Origin: Actinomadura sp. J1-007
Lineage (GTDB): Bacteria; Actinomycetota; Actinomycetes; Streptosporangiales; Streptosporangiaceae
Assembly (NCBI RefSeq): GCF_009793335.1
Contig: NZ_WING01000001.1
Location: forward strand, 6,820,001 to 6,884,000
Length of the DNA: 64,000 nucleotides
Direction of reading: 5' to 3'
Position 1 is the first letter of the stretch, and the number at the start of each line of letters is the position of its first letter. The translations under genes were made by a program, and so were the position numbers. The notes beneath the pieces were generated by a model. The model was given only the letters and a program-made list of their open reading frames with translations. It did not search any database and was not told the DNA's origin. This document shows, one piece after another, positions 42,508-52,449 of this stretch.

Positions 42508-43353
42508 ATGCCCATGGACGCAGTGGAACCCCTCCTCTCCGCGCTGGCCGACCCGGCCCGCTGGCGGCTCGTGACCCTGCTGGCCGAGCGGCCGCGCCCG
42601 GTCGGCGTCCTCGCCCGGCTCGCCGAGGCCCGCCAGCCGCAGACGACCAAGCACCTCCAGACCCTCGAACGCGCCGGCGTCGTCACGTCCCAGCGCTCCG
42701 GCCAGCGCCGCGTCTACGCGCTCCGTTCCGCCGCCCTGCGGGACCTCGCGGCCGCCCTCGACCGCCTCGCCGACACCGCCGACGGGCCGAACGCCACCTA
42801 CGACCGCTATGGCGCGGGCCTCCGCACCGAGCGGCTCGCCGCGGACGAGCCGGGATGGGCCGACGGCCGCACGTTCACGTTCCTCCGGTCGCTGGAGGGG
42901 CCGCCCGAGCGGGTCTGGCGCCACCTGACCGAACCCGCCCTCCTCGCCCGCTGGTGGACGCCCGACGACCTGCGCGTCTCCGAACTCGTCTTCGAGCCGC
43001 GGCCGGGCGGACGGATCGTCCAGGAGTACCGCGACGCCGACGACACCGACGGCTCCGACCCCGTCGCCGGGCGCGCGGAGGGCACCGTCATCGACGTACG
43101 CCCGGGTGAACGGCTCGCCTACCGGCTCTCCCCACTGCTGCCGGGCGGCGGCCTCGCCTTCACCGCCCACCTCGACCTCGCCCTCCGGCCCACCGGCACG
43201 GGCACCGACCTCGACGTCCACTGGCGGATCACCGGCAGCACCGTCGACTCCGCGGACTTCGTCGCGGGCATCGAGCTCGGCTACGGCCAGAGCCTCGACA
43301 AGCTCGCGGCGGCCCTCACCACGCAACCCCCCGACACAAGGAGCACGACATGA
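42508..43353 (+). CDS. ArsR-family HTH fused to SRPBCC (AHSA1-like) domain
   Basis: 281 residues; ATG 42514 may be the real start on a leaderless message. Residues 1-90 form an ArsR winged helix (LLSALADPARWRLVTLLAER, TTKHLQTLERAGVVTSQRSG). Residues about 110-275 form an AHSA1/SRPBCC ligand-binding domain (RSLEGPPERVWRHLTEPALL, ARWWTPDDL, LDKLAAAL). The fusion suggests a repressor whose DNA binding responds to a hydrophobic ligand. It is coupled by ATGA overlap to a RibD-like reductase, probably autoregulated. Confidence 0.92.
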   Translation: MPMDAVEPLLSALADPARWRLVTLLAERPRPVGVLARLAEARQPQTTKHLQTLERAGVVTSQRSGQRRVYALRSAALRDLAAALDRLADTADGPNATYDRYGAGLRTERLAADEPGWADGRTFTFLRSLEGPPERVWRHLTEPALLARWWTPDDLRVSELVFEPRPGGRIVQEYRDADDTDGSDPVAGRAEGTVIDVRPGERLAYRLSPLLPGGGLAFTAHLDLALRPTGTGTDLDVHWRITGSTVDSADFVAGIELGYGQSLDKLAAALTTQPPDTRSTT

Positions 43354-43940
43354 CCGACCGCACCGTGACCGCGAACCTGGTCCTCACCCTCGACGGCCGC
43401 TACCACGGCGCGGGCGGCCCCGCCGACTTCGCGGCGTTCGCCCCGTACGCGACCACCGAGGCCGCGCGCGACCACATGACCCGCATGCGGGAGGGCGCGA
43501 CGACCGCGGTCCTCGGACGGCTCAACGCCGAGGGCTTCATGGGCTTCTGGCCCGCCGTCGCCGCCGACGAGAACGCCGACCCCCGCGACCGCGGCTACGC
43601 GAAATGGCTGGTCGACACGGAAAAGGTCGTGCTGTCGTCCACCCTGACCGAAGCCCCGTGGGCACGCACCCGCGTGGTGAACGCCCCGGCCGCGGACGTC
43701 ATCACCGAACTCAAGGCCACCGGCGAGGGCGACATCCTCGTCAACAGCAGCGCCAGCGTCATCAAGCCCCTCCTCGCGGCGGACCTGATCGACCGCCTCC
43801 ACCTCGTGATCGTCCCCGAGATCGCCGGCGGCGCCGCCCGCCTCTTCGACGACGGCCTCCCTCCCACCAAGTGGACCCTCACCCACCAGCAGACCGGCAC
43901 CCTAGGCGAACTCGCCGTAACCTACACCCGCACCCGCTGA
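43350..43940 (+). CDS. RibD C-terminal/dihydrofolate-reductase-like protein
   Basis: 196 residues beginning in the ATGA overlap with the ArsR-SRPBCC gene. It has TANLVLTLDGRYHGAGGPAD at the start, TTAVLGRLNAEGFMGFWPAV, KVVLSSTL, GEGDILVNSSASVIKPLLAA and IVPEIAGGAARLFDDG, the pattern of the RibD-C/DHFR-like NADPH-dependent reductases (YyaP/YwjB type). The substrate is unknown. It is followed by a strong terminator. Confidence 0.9.
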   Translation: MTDRTVTANLVLTLDGRYHGAGGPADFAAFAPYATTEAARDHMTRMREGATTAVLGRLNAEGFMGFWPAVAADENADPRDRGYAKWLVDTEKVVLSSTLTEAPWARTRVVNAPAADVITELKATGEGDILVNSSASVIKPLLAADLIDRLHLVIVPEIAGGAARLFDDGLPPTKWTLTHQQTGTLGELAVTYTRTR

Positions 43941-43944
43941 CCCC

Positions 43945-43989
43945 CGCCGTTCAAACCCCGGGCCGCCGCCGCCCGGGGCTTGAACGGCG
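43945..43989. terminator. Long bidirectional hairpin terminator
   Basis: A 19-bp stem with one mismatch (arms 43945-43963 and 43971-43989) and a 7-nt loop lies between convergent genes ending at 43940 and 43998. Confidence 0.9.
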
Positions 43990-43997
43990 CCACGACC

Positions 43998-44486
43998 TCA
44001 CCCGCCCCGCGGCCCGTCCTGCCGGGACAGTGGACAGGCGAACTCGGCCCAGACCCATTTGCCGTTCGGGGGAGTGGACGTCACACCGCACGTGTCGGCC
44101 AGTTCGCGGACGATGGCCAGGCCCCGCCCGGTGACGAGCTGCTCCTCCGCCAGACCGTCCAACGCCGCGAAGTCCAGCTCGTCCACCGGCGCGGGTTCCG
44201 GGGGAAGAACGTCGGACGCGTCCCACACGCCCAACCAGACCGCCCGCACCCTGAACACCACCCGGAAGCGAATGGGCGTCTCCGGCGTCTCCTTGCACGC
44301 GTTGGTGACAAGCTCCGAAGTCGCGAGGCAGAGGTCGCCCACACGCTCCTTGAAGAATGGCGACAACCCGCCCACCGCGATGCGCCCCTCCAGAAGCAAC
44401 CTGGCCGCACCCGCCGTACCGGCGCCAGGCAGCGCCTTCCAGTCCAGCACGCGCACAACCTCCGCGCCCGCAGTGACGACCTTCAT
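43998..44486 (-). CDS. RsbW-like ATP-binding protein (anti-sigma/serine-kinase type)
   Basis: 162 residues from ATG 44486 with GGAGGG upstream. HATPase_c domain with the N-box SELVTNACKETPETPIRF, a G1-like VWDASDVLPP and G2-like EQLVTGRGLAIVRELADTCG, ending WVWAEFACP. Proteins of this type pair with DUF397/DUF5753 systems or SpoIIE phosphatases in actinomycetes and may be anti-sigma kinases. The expected G1 glycines are weak (DASDVLP), so catalytic activity is uncertain. It is divergent from the DUF5753 fragment. Confidence 0.88.
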   Translation of the reverse strand: MKVVTAGAEVVRVLDWKALPGAGTAGAARLLLEGRIAVGGLSPFFKERVGDLCLATSELVTNACKETPETPIRFRVVFRVRAVWLGVWDASDVLPPEPAPVDELDFAALDGLAEEQLVTGRGLAIVRELADTCGVTSTPPNGKWVWAEFACPLSRQDGPRGG

Positions 44487-44507
44487 GTGATCACCCTCCG
44501 TGATGAT

Positions 44508-45020
44508 GTGCGTGCACATCGCAACGTTGGGCCTGTCTGGGTCGGAAGTCCCGAGGACTACGCGCGAGGGCTGTTCGAGGCGGGCGACCCGGACGACGTC
44601 GATCGGCTGTTGCGGGAGCGCATAGAGCGCCAGCTCGTTCTTCGCGAGACTCCGCCTCCGCACCTCTCCGTGATCCTGTCCCAGAACGCGCTGGAGTGGC
44701 CCGTGGGCAGCCCCGACATCATGCGGCGGCAGCTCGCCCATCTGCTGGCGGCCGGAGAGCAGTGGAACGTCGTGCTCCGGGTGGTCCCCAGGAACTGGGA
44801 GACGGGTGCCTATCTTGGGCTGGACGGGTCGTTCACGCGGCTGTCCGGGGCGGACTACGGTGAAGTGGCTTACACCGAATCGCCGGAGGGCGGGCGGCTC
44901 GTCTCGTTGGCGGAGGATGTGCGGAAGTTCGCCGTGCGGCATGATCGGATCAGTGCCAAGGCGCTGCCCGCGGGAGCGTCCAGGGACCTCATCTGGAACG
45001 TGATGGAGGCGATGACATGA
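44508..45020 (+). CDS. DUF5753 (Scr1-type) protein lacking its HTH domain
   Basis: About 170 residues. It begins at GTG 44508 and enters the DUF5753 domain at SPEDYARGLFEAGDPDDVDR. The domain is complete: RERIERQLVLRETPPPHLSV, NVVLRVVPRNWETGAYLGLD, DVRKFAVRHDRISAKALPAG. Normal members are about 270-290 residues with an N-terminal XRE helix-turn-helix, which is absent here; upstream DNA is the promoter region of the divergent ATPase gene. It is coupled to a DUF397 gene by ATGA. It is either a 5'-deleted remnant or a DNA-binding-free variant. Confidence 0.75.
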   Translation: MRAHRNVGPVWVGSPEDYARGLFEAGDPDDVDRLLRERIERQLVLRETPPPHLSVILSQNALEWPVGSPDIMRRQLAHLLAAGEQWNVVLRVVPRNWETGAYLGLDGSFTRLSGADYGEVAYTESPEGGRLVSLAEDVRKFAVRHDRISAKALPAGASRDLIWNVMEAMT

Positions 45021-45193
45021 CGAGCATCGTGTGGCGGAAGAGCAGTCACAGCGGCGTGCAGCAGGGCGACTGCGTGGAGCTGGCCGACCTCGGAAATGTC
45101 ATCGCCGTTCGGGACAGTAAGGACCCCGAGGGTGGGGTTCTGCGGGTGGGGCGGGAAGAGTTTGGTGAGCTTGTGCGGGTGTTGAGGGTGTGA
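45017..45193 (+). CDS. DUF397 small protein
   Basis: 58 residues from ATG 45017, overlapping the DUF5753 stop. It carries the family pattern IVWRKSSHSGVQQGDCVELA, then VIAVRDSKDPEGGVLRV and EEFGELVRVL. DUF397 proteins (Scr2/BldB-like neighbours) are encoded next to XRE-DUF5753 regulators in filamentous actinomycetes and take part in morphological or antibiotic regulation, possibly as antitoxin- or anti-regulator-like partners. Confidence 0.92.
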   Translation: MTSIVWRKSSHSGVQQGDCVELADLGNVIAVRDSKDPEGGVLRVGREEFGELVRVLRV

Positions 45194-45203
45194 AGTAGAG
45201 GTT

Positions 45204-45732
45204 GTGAACGGGTTTGCTCGGCGGGAGTTTCAGCTTGTGCTGCTTCGGCGGATGGCTGATTACCGGCCGGAGATGGTCGAGGCGGCCATGAGGGAACTGG
45301 GGGCTTCGCGTACTGAGATGCGCGGGGTGAACGCGCGGTGGCAGCGGATCGTGCGGTCGCGGGCGTTCCCGCAGGGGGTGCGGCGGTACGAGGCGGTGAT
45401 CGGGCCGCCGGAGGAGACGCGGGAGCGGCGGGTCGGGGACGTCTCGTGCCGGGTGGCGTGGTGGCGGCTGTCGCTCTGGCCCGAGTTGAGGTTCGAGACG
45501 TTGCTCGGCCCGGACGGGACCGTCCTGCACGAGTGGCTCGTGCGGGCGGACGGCGCCGGGCCGAGGACGGTGGACGAGATGGTGCCCTGGTCGTGCGTGG
45601 TGGGTGACCTCGACGCGTTCGGGCCGGTGGAGCACTTCGCGGGGGACGCGCCGAGCCGGTGGCACGTGCGGTTCGGCGCGGACGGCGAGACCTACGTCGC
45701 GCATTTCGTGTGGGGGCTGCTACAGGACGTCG

Positions 45733-45743
<11 letters not shown>
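45204..45743 (+). CDS. Uncharacterised protein
   Basis: 179 residues from GTG 45204, 10 bp after the DUF397 gene and likely in the same transcript. The N-terminus is helical (RREFQLVLLRRMADYRPEMV) and the rest is beta-rich and Trp-containing (CRVAWWRLSLWPELRFETLL, EMVPWSCVVGDLDAFGPVEH, WHVRFGADGETYVAHFVWGL). No signal peptide, no TM helix, no recognised family. Its 3' end overlaps the convergent phosphoglucomutase gene by 11 bp. Confidence 0.7.
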
Positions 45744-47373
<1,630 letters not shown>

Positions 47374-47477
47374 GAAAGCTCCTCAGGTTGTCGGTCCGGC
47401 TCGTCCCGGATCATCATCGTCCCGCGCGTGCCGCCCCGCCGCACGTCCGCCCCCGCGCCGGCGGGCGGCGCGGCCCG

Positions 47478-49244
47478 TCAGTCGGCCTCCTTGAGGCGGC
47501 CCGCCCGGCCGCCCTGCACCCGCTTGCGGACGCGTTCGGCGACGCCCGGCTGCGCGGACGCGGGCGGCGCCTCCGGCAGGACGGGCGTCGCGGACGCGGC
47601 GGCGACGGCCGCCTCGTCCACCTCGACCAGCCCGATGACCTCCGCGACCTCCCGCCGGACGCGCTCGTCGTCCCAGCCGAGCAGGCCCGCCATGATCGAG
47701 GCGGCGGGCACGGCGGCCTCCCGCGCGTCGCCGTACGCCTCGATCAGCATCCGGGTACGGCGCGCGAGCACGTCCTCCAGGTGCAGCGCGCCCTCGTGCG
47801 TCACCGCGTAGACGATCTCGGCCTTCAGCCACGGCCGCCCGGCCAGCAGCGGCTCGGCGAGCGAAGCGTCGCCGTCGATCAGTTCGAGGACCTGCGCGGC
47901 GAGGTTGCCGTAGCGGGAGACGAGCCGTTCCACGACGGCGGTGTCCAGGTCGTGGTCCTCGGCGAGGCGCCCGACCCCCGCCCGGATCGCGGGCAGCCCG
48001 TCGGCGCCGATCAGCGGCAGCCGGTCGGTGACCGACTCCGGCACCTCGAAGCCGTCCAGCGCCGCGTCCACGACGTCCCGCGCCATGATCCGGTACGTGG
48101 TGAACTTGCCGCCCGCGATGCTCGTCAGGCCCGGCGCGGGCGAGTCGACCACGTGCTCGCGGGACAGCTTGGTCGTCGGGGAGTCGGCGTCGGCGGCGAC
48201 CAGCGGGCGCAGCCCGGAGTAGACGCCGACCACGTCGTCGCGGGTCAGCGGGCGCGTCAGCACGGTGTTGGCGTGCCCGAGGATGTAGTCGACGTCCTCG
48301 CCGGTCGCGCCCGGCTCGGCGCGGTCGCCCGTCCAGTCGGTGTCGGTCGTGCCGACGATCCACCGCTCGCCGCCCCACGGGATGATGAACAGCACGCTCT
48401 TCTCGGTGCGCAGGATCATCCCGGTCGTCGAGTCGATCGCGGCGGCGGGCACCATCACGTGCACGCCCTTCGACATCCGCACCGTGAAGCCCGGCCGCAC
48501 CTCCGCCGAGTCGTTCAGCGGGTCGGTCCACACCCCGGCGCAGACCACGACGGCGTCGGCGGTGACCTCGACCTCCCGGCCGTCCTCGGCGTCGCGGACG
48601 CGGGCGCCGACGACCCGCTCGCCGTCCTCGCCGCGCAGCAGCCCCGTGACGGTGGCGCGGGTCGCGACCGCCGCGCCGTGGGCGGCGGCGGTGCGGGCGA
48701 GCGTCAGGGTGAAGCGCGCGTCGTCCACCTGCGCGTCGTAGTAGATCATCCCGCCGGTCAGGTCGTCGGCCCGCAGCCCGGGGACGAGCCGCCGCGCGGC
48801 CTGCGCCGACAGGTGCCGGTGCCGCGGCATGGGCCGCCGGACGCCCTCCAGCGTGTCGTACAGGGTCAGGCCCGCGCCGACGTAGGGGCGCTCGACCACC
48901 TTGTGGTGCAGCGGGTAGAGGAAGGTCACCGGCTTCACCAGGTGCGGCGCGAGCCGCGACACCAGCAGGTCGCGCTCCTTGAGCGCCTCGCGCACCAGCT
49001 TGAAGTCGAGCTGCTCCAGGTACCGCAGCCCGCCGTGGATCAGCTTGCTGGACCGGCTGGACGTGCCGGACGCCAGGTCGCGGCCCTCCACCAGCGCGAC
49101 CCGCAGCCCTCGCGACGCCGCGTCGAGCGCCGCGCCCGCGCCGGTCACCCCGCCGCCGACCACCAGCACGTCGAACCGCTCCGAGGCGAGCCGGTCGATG
49201 GTGTCCCGCCGTCTCCGGGCGTCGAGGCCCCCAGTCACGTTCAT
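47478..49244 (-). CDS. glpD: Aerobic glycerol-3-phosphate dehydrogenase
   Basis: 588 residues. Oxidises sn-glycerol-3-P to dihydroxyacetone-P, passing electrons to quinone at the membrane. FAD-binding VLVVGGGVTGAGAALDAASR, then LASGTSSRSSKLIHGGLRYL, the DAO core (VWTDPLNDSAE, FIIPWGGERWIVGTTDTDWT, GVYSGLRPLVAA, SIAGGKFTTYRIMARDVVDA) and a helical C-terminal domain are all present. It is divergent from glpF-glpK across a gap holding the dyad GTTCC-GTAA-GGAAC, so the three genes form one glycerol regulon. Confidence 0.95.
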   Translation of the reverse strand: MNVTGGLDARRRRDTIDRLASERFDVLVVGGGVTGAGAALDAASRGLRVALVEGRDLASGTSSRSSKLIHGGLRYLEQLDFKLVREALKERDLLVSRLAPHLVKPVTFLYPLHHKVVERPYVGAGLTLYDTLEGVRRPMPRHRHLSAQAARRLVPGLRADDLTGGMIYYDAQVDDARFTLTLARTAAAHGAAVATRATVTGLLRGEDGERVVGARVRDAEDGREVEVTADAVVVCAGVWTDPLNDSAEVRPGFTVRMSKGVHVMVPAAAIDSTTGMILRTEKSVLFIIPWGGERWIVGTTDTDWTGDRAEPGATGEDVDYILGHANTVLTRPLTRDDVVGVYSGLRPLVAADADSPTTKLSREHVVDSPAPGLTSIAGGKFTTYRIMARDVVDAALDGFEVPESVTDRLPLIGADGLPAIRAGVGRLAEDHDLDTAVVERLVSRYGNLAAQVLELIDGDASLAEPLLAGRPWLKAEIVYAVTHEGALHLEDVLARRTRMLIEAYGDAREAAVPAASIMAGLLGWDDERVRREVAEVIGLVEVDEAAVAAASATPVLPEAPPASAQPGVAERVRKRVQGGRAGRLKEAD

Positions 49245-49297
49245 GCGTCGTCCCCCGAGTCCGCGTCTGCGCCACGTGTGTTTCGCGTGGTACGTAC

Positions 49298-49311
49298 GTT
49301 CCGTAAGGAAC
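49298..49311. promoter_or_regulatory. Dyad GTTCC-GTAA-GGAAC between glpD and glpFK
   Basis: A perfect 5-base inverted repeat with a 4-bp centre lies about 54 bp from the glpD start and 83-96 bp from the glpF start. It is a candidate operator for a GylR-like IclR regulator of glycerol use; no such gene lies in the immediate neighbourhood. Confidence 0.55.
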
Positions 49312-49393
49312 AGGCTACAGAACGCATAAAGTCACCGGCCGGGTGGGTATGGGCCGTGGTGTTCGGGGGAGCAGCGGGACTCGGGGGGCGCGC

Positions 49394-50236
49394 GTGGCCG
49401 GACGGTTGAGCAGGATGGGGCTGGCGGGCGAGATGCTCGCCGAGTTCGCCGGGACGATGGTGCTGATCCTTTTCGGCACCGCGGTCGTCGCCCAGGTCAG
49501 CGCGGCGATGATCGGCGACCACGACAGCATCGCGTGGGCGTGGGGCATCGGCGTCACGCTCGGCGTCTACGTCGCGGGCCGGACGACCGGCGCGCACATC
49601 AACCCGGCGGTGACGCTGTCGTTCGCCGTGTTCCGGGAGTTCCCCTGGCGCAAGGTGCTGCCGTACATGCTGGCGCAGACGGCGGGGGCGTTCATCGCCG
49701 CGCTGATCGTCCGCTGGAACTTCACCGAGGTCCTCGCCAAGGCCGACCCCGGGCACACCTTCAAGACGCAGGGCGTGTTCTCCACGCTCCCCGGCAACGG
49801 GACGCTGCCGGTCAGCATGTGGGGCGGGCTGCGCGACCAGATCATCGGCACGGCGATCCTGATGTTCGTGCTGTTCGCGCTCTCCGACAGCCGCAACATG
49901 GCGCCCGAGTCGAACCTCGGCCCGGTCGTCATCGGCCTGCTGATCGTCGCGATCGGCATGGCCTGGGGCACCGACGCGGGCTACGCGATCAACCCGGCCC
50001 GCGACTTCGGGCCGCGGCTCGCCCAGTACCTCACCGGCTACCGGACGGCCTGGCGGGACCAGTACGGCGACTTCTACTTCTGGGTGCCGATCGTCGGGCC
50101 GCTCGTCGGCGGCGTGGTCGGCGCCGCGCTGTACCGCGCGCTCGTCGGCAGGTTCCTGCCCGCGCCCGCGAGCGAGCTGGAGCCGACCAGCGCCCGCCGC
50201 GACCCCGATCCGGCCGACGGCCAGGAAGGACGATGA
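49394..50236 (+). CDS. glpF: Glycerol uptake facilitator (MIP/aquaporin family)
   Basis: About 280 residues from GTG 49394; ATG 49415 and GTG 49343 are alternatives. Six TM helices with the two MIP half-helix motifs, NPAVTLSFAV after TTGAHI and NPARDFGPRLAQYLTG after GTDAGYAI, the second with the Asp typical of glycerol facilitators. It passes glycerol across the membrane. The stop overlaps the glpK start (ATGA), so uptake and phosphorylation are coupled. Confidence 0.93.
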   Translation: MAGRLSRMGLAGEMLAEFAGTMVLILFGTAVVAQVSAAMIGDHDSIAWAWGIGVTLGVYVAGRTTGAHINPAVTLSFAVFREFPWRKVLPYMLAQTAGAFIAALIVRWNFTEVLAKADPGHTFKTQGVFSTLPGNGTLPVSMWGGLRDQIIGTAILMFVLFALSDSRNMAPESNLGPVVIGLLIVAIGMAWGTDAGYAINPARDFGPRLAQYLTGYRTAWRDQYGDFYFWVPIVGPLVGGVVGAALYRALVGRFLPAPASELEPTSARRDPDPADGQEGR

Positions 50237-51756
50237 CCATGCCCGACTTCGTGGGAGCGGTCGACCAGGGCACCACCAGCACCCGGTTCATGATCTTCGA
50301 CCACAGCGGCACGGAGGTCGGCCGCTACCAGCTTGAGCACGAGCAGTTCCTGCCGCGCGCGGGCTGGGTCGAGCACAACCCGATCGAGATCTGGACGCGC
50401 GCCAGCGCCGTGATCCAGAGCGCGATGCAGGAGACCGGGCTGCACGACACCGACCTCGCCGCGATGGGGATCACCAACCAGCGTGAGACGACCGTGGTGT
50501 GGAACCCGAAGACCGGCCGCCCGTACTACAACGCGATCGTGTGGCAGGACACCCGCACCGACCGGATCGCCCGCGCCCTCGACCGCGACGGGCGCGGCGA
50601 CGTCATCCGCCGCAAGGCGGGCCTCACGCCCGGCGCGTACTTCTCCGGCGGCAAGATCCAATGGATCCTGGAGAACGTCGACGGCGTCCGCGAGGCCGCC
50701 GAGAAGGGCGAGGCCGTCTTCGGCAACATGGACTCCTGGATGCTGTGGAACCTCACCGGCGGCACCCACGGCGGCGTCCACGTCACCGACGTCACCAATG
50801 CCAGCCGCACCATGCTGATGGACCTGGAGACGCTCCAGTGGGACGACGAGCTGCTGTCGTTCTTCGGCATCCCGCGCCGGATGCTTCCCGAGATCCGGCC
50901 GTCGTCCGAGCCCGCGACGTACGGCACGACCATCAGGCAGGGGCCGGTCGGCGGCGCCGTCCCGCTGACCGGCGTGCTCGGCGACCAGCAGGCGGCGACG
51001 GTCGGGCAGGTGTGCTTCGCGCCGGGCGAGGCCAAGAACACCTACGGCACCGGCAACTTCATGCTGCTCAACACCGGCACCGACCTCGTACGGTCCGAGA
51101 GCGGGCTGCTGACCACGGTCGCCTACAAGTTCGGCGACGAGCCCACCGTGTTCGCGCTGGAGGGGTCGATCGCGGTGACCGGCTCGGCCGTCCAGTGGCT
51201 GCGCGACCAGCTCCACGTGATCAGCAGCGCGGCGCAGAGCGAGACCCTCGCCCGCCAGGTCGAGGACAACGGCGGGCTCTACTTCGTCCCGGCGTTCTCG
51301 GGGCTGTTCGCGCCGTACTGGCGGCCCGACGCGCGCGGCGCGATCGTCGGGATGTCCCGCTTCAACAACGACGGGCACCTGGCCCGCGCCACGCTGGAGT
51401 CGATCTGCTACCAGAGCCGCGACGTGGTCGAGGCGATGGCGAACGACTCGGGCGTGACCCTCGACGTGCTGAAGGTGGACGGCGGCGTCACCGCCAACGA
51501 CCTGTGCATGCAGTTGCAGTCCGACATCCTCGGCGTCCCGGTGAGCCGCCCCGTCGTGTCCGAGACGACCGCGCTCGGAGCCGCGTACGCCGCCGGGCTC
51601 GCCGTCGGGTTCTGGAAGGACACCGACGAGCTGCGCCGGAACTGGCAGGAGGACAAGCGCTGGACGCCGCACTGGGGCGAGGACGAACGGGCCGCGGGCT
51701 ACGAGGGCTGGAAGAAGGCCGTCGAGCGCACCCTCGACTGGGTCGACGTCGACTGA
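50233..51756 (+). CDS. glpK: Glycerol kinase
   Basis: 507 residues starting in the ATGA overlap, with AGGAAGGACG upstream. FGGY-family kinase converting glycerol to sn-glycerol-3-P with ATP. Motifs: the phosphate loop GAVDQGTTSTRFMIFD, the glycerol-binding ITNQRETTVVW and WQDTRTDRIA, the ADP region LGDQQAATVGQVCF and GTGNFMLLNTG, then VPAFSGLFAPYWRPDARG and the C-terminal FGGY-type block VLKVDGGVTANDLCMQLQSD. It supplies GlpD. Confidence 0.97.
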   Translation: MTMPDFVGAVDQGTTSTRFMIFDHSGTEVGRYQLEHEQFLPRAGWVEHNPIEIWTRASAVIQSAMQETGLHDTDLAAMGITNQRETTVVWNPKTGRPYYNAIVWQDTRTDRIARALDRDGRGDVIRRKAGLTPGAYFSGGKIQWILENVDGVREAAEKGEAVFGNMDSWMLWNLTGGTHGGVHVTDVTNASRTMLMDLETLQWDDELLSFFGIPRRMLPEIRPSSEPATYGTTIRQGPVGGAVPLTGVLGDQQAATVGQVCFAPGEAKNTYGTGNFMLLNTGTDLVRSESGLLTTVAYKFGDEPTVFALEGSIAVTGSAVQWLRDQLHVISSAAQSETLARQVEDNGGLYFVPAFSGLFAPYWRPDARGAIVGMSRFNNDGHLARATLESICYQSRDVVEAMANDSGVTLDVLKVDGGVTANDLCMQLQSDILGVPVSRPVVSETTALGAAYAAGLAVGFWKDTDELRRNWQEDKRWTPHWGEDERAAGYEGWKKAVERTLDWVDVD

Positions 51757-51781
51757 GCCCGGACCCGCGGACGCGCTCGGC

Positions 51782-52449
51782 TCACGGTCGGCCGAGCAGC
51801 CCGGCGGCCACCTTGAGATCGCTGAGGAGCCCGGCGTAGGCGGCGTCCCGGTCGTCGGAGCGCAGCACCGACGACGGGTGGACGGTGGCGACGATCCGCC
51901 CGTTCGCCTCGTCGCCCTCCGCCGCCGTGCCGAGCCGGTCGTACGGCGGGCAGGGCAGCGGCACCCCCCGCTGCTTGGTCACCCGGAACGCGGACCCGAG
52001 CAGCGCCCGTCCCGCCGTGGCGCCGAGCGCGACGATCACGTCCGGCCCGATCAGGCGCAGCTCCGCGACCAGCCAGGGACGGCACGCCGCCATCTCGGTG
52101 ACGCCCGGCTTCTGGTGGATGCGCCGCTTGCCCTCCCGCCGGGTGAACTTGAAGTGCTTCACCGCGTTGGTCAGGTACGCGTCGCCCCGTTCGATGCCGG
52201 CCTCCTCCAGGGCCCGGTCCAGGAGCCGCCCGGCGGGGCCGACGAACGGCTCGCCCTTGCGGTCCTCCTGGTCGCCGGGCTGCTCGCCGACCATGACGAG
52301 CCGCGCCCCGCGCCGCCGTCCCCGAAGACCGTCTGCGTGGCGTCCTCGTAGAGCGCGCACCCCCGGCACCCGGCGGCGGCCTCGCGCAGCCCGGCGAGGT
52401 CGGCCTTCTCGGGGACGAAGGGCCCGGCGTCGTTCGCTGAGGTGCTCAT
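51782..52449 (-). CDS. UdgX-type uracil-DNA glycosylase-like protein (one frameshift)
   Basis: About 223 residues in two frames, joined by adding one G to GCGGGGCG near 52310. Early Fe-S cysteines (CRGCALYED) are followed by the family 4-type motif VMVGEQPGDQEDRKGEPFVG, LTNAVKHFKF, and the UdgX-specific insertion GKRRIHQKP. The His in that loop is the residue that forms a covalent bond with the uracil site in UdgX. The C-terminal VATVHPSSVLR motif is intact. The stop codon of the upstream MFS gene overlaps the ATG at 52449 (TAATG). Confidence 0.9.
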
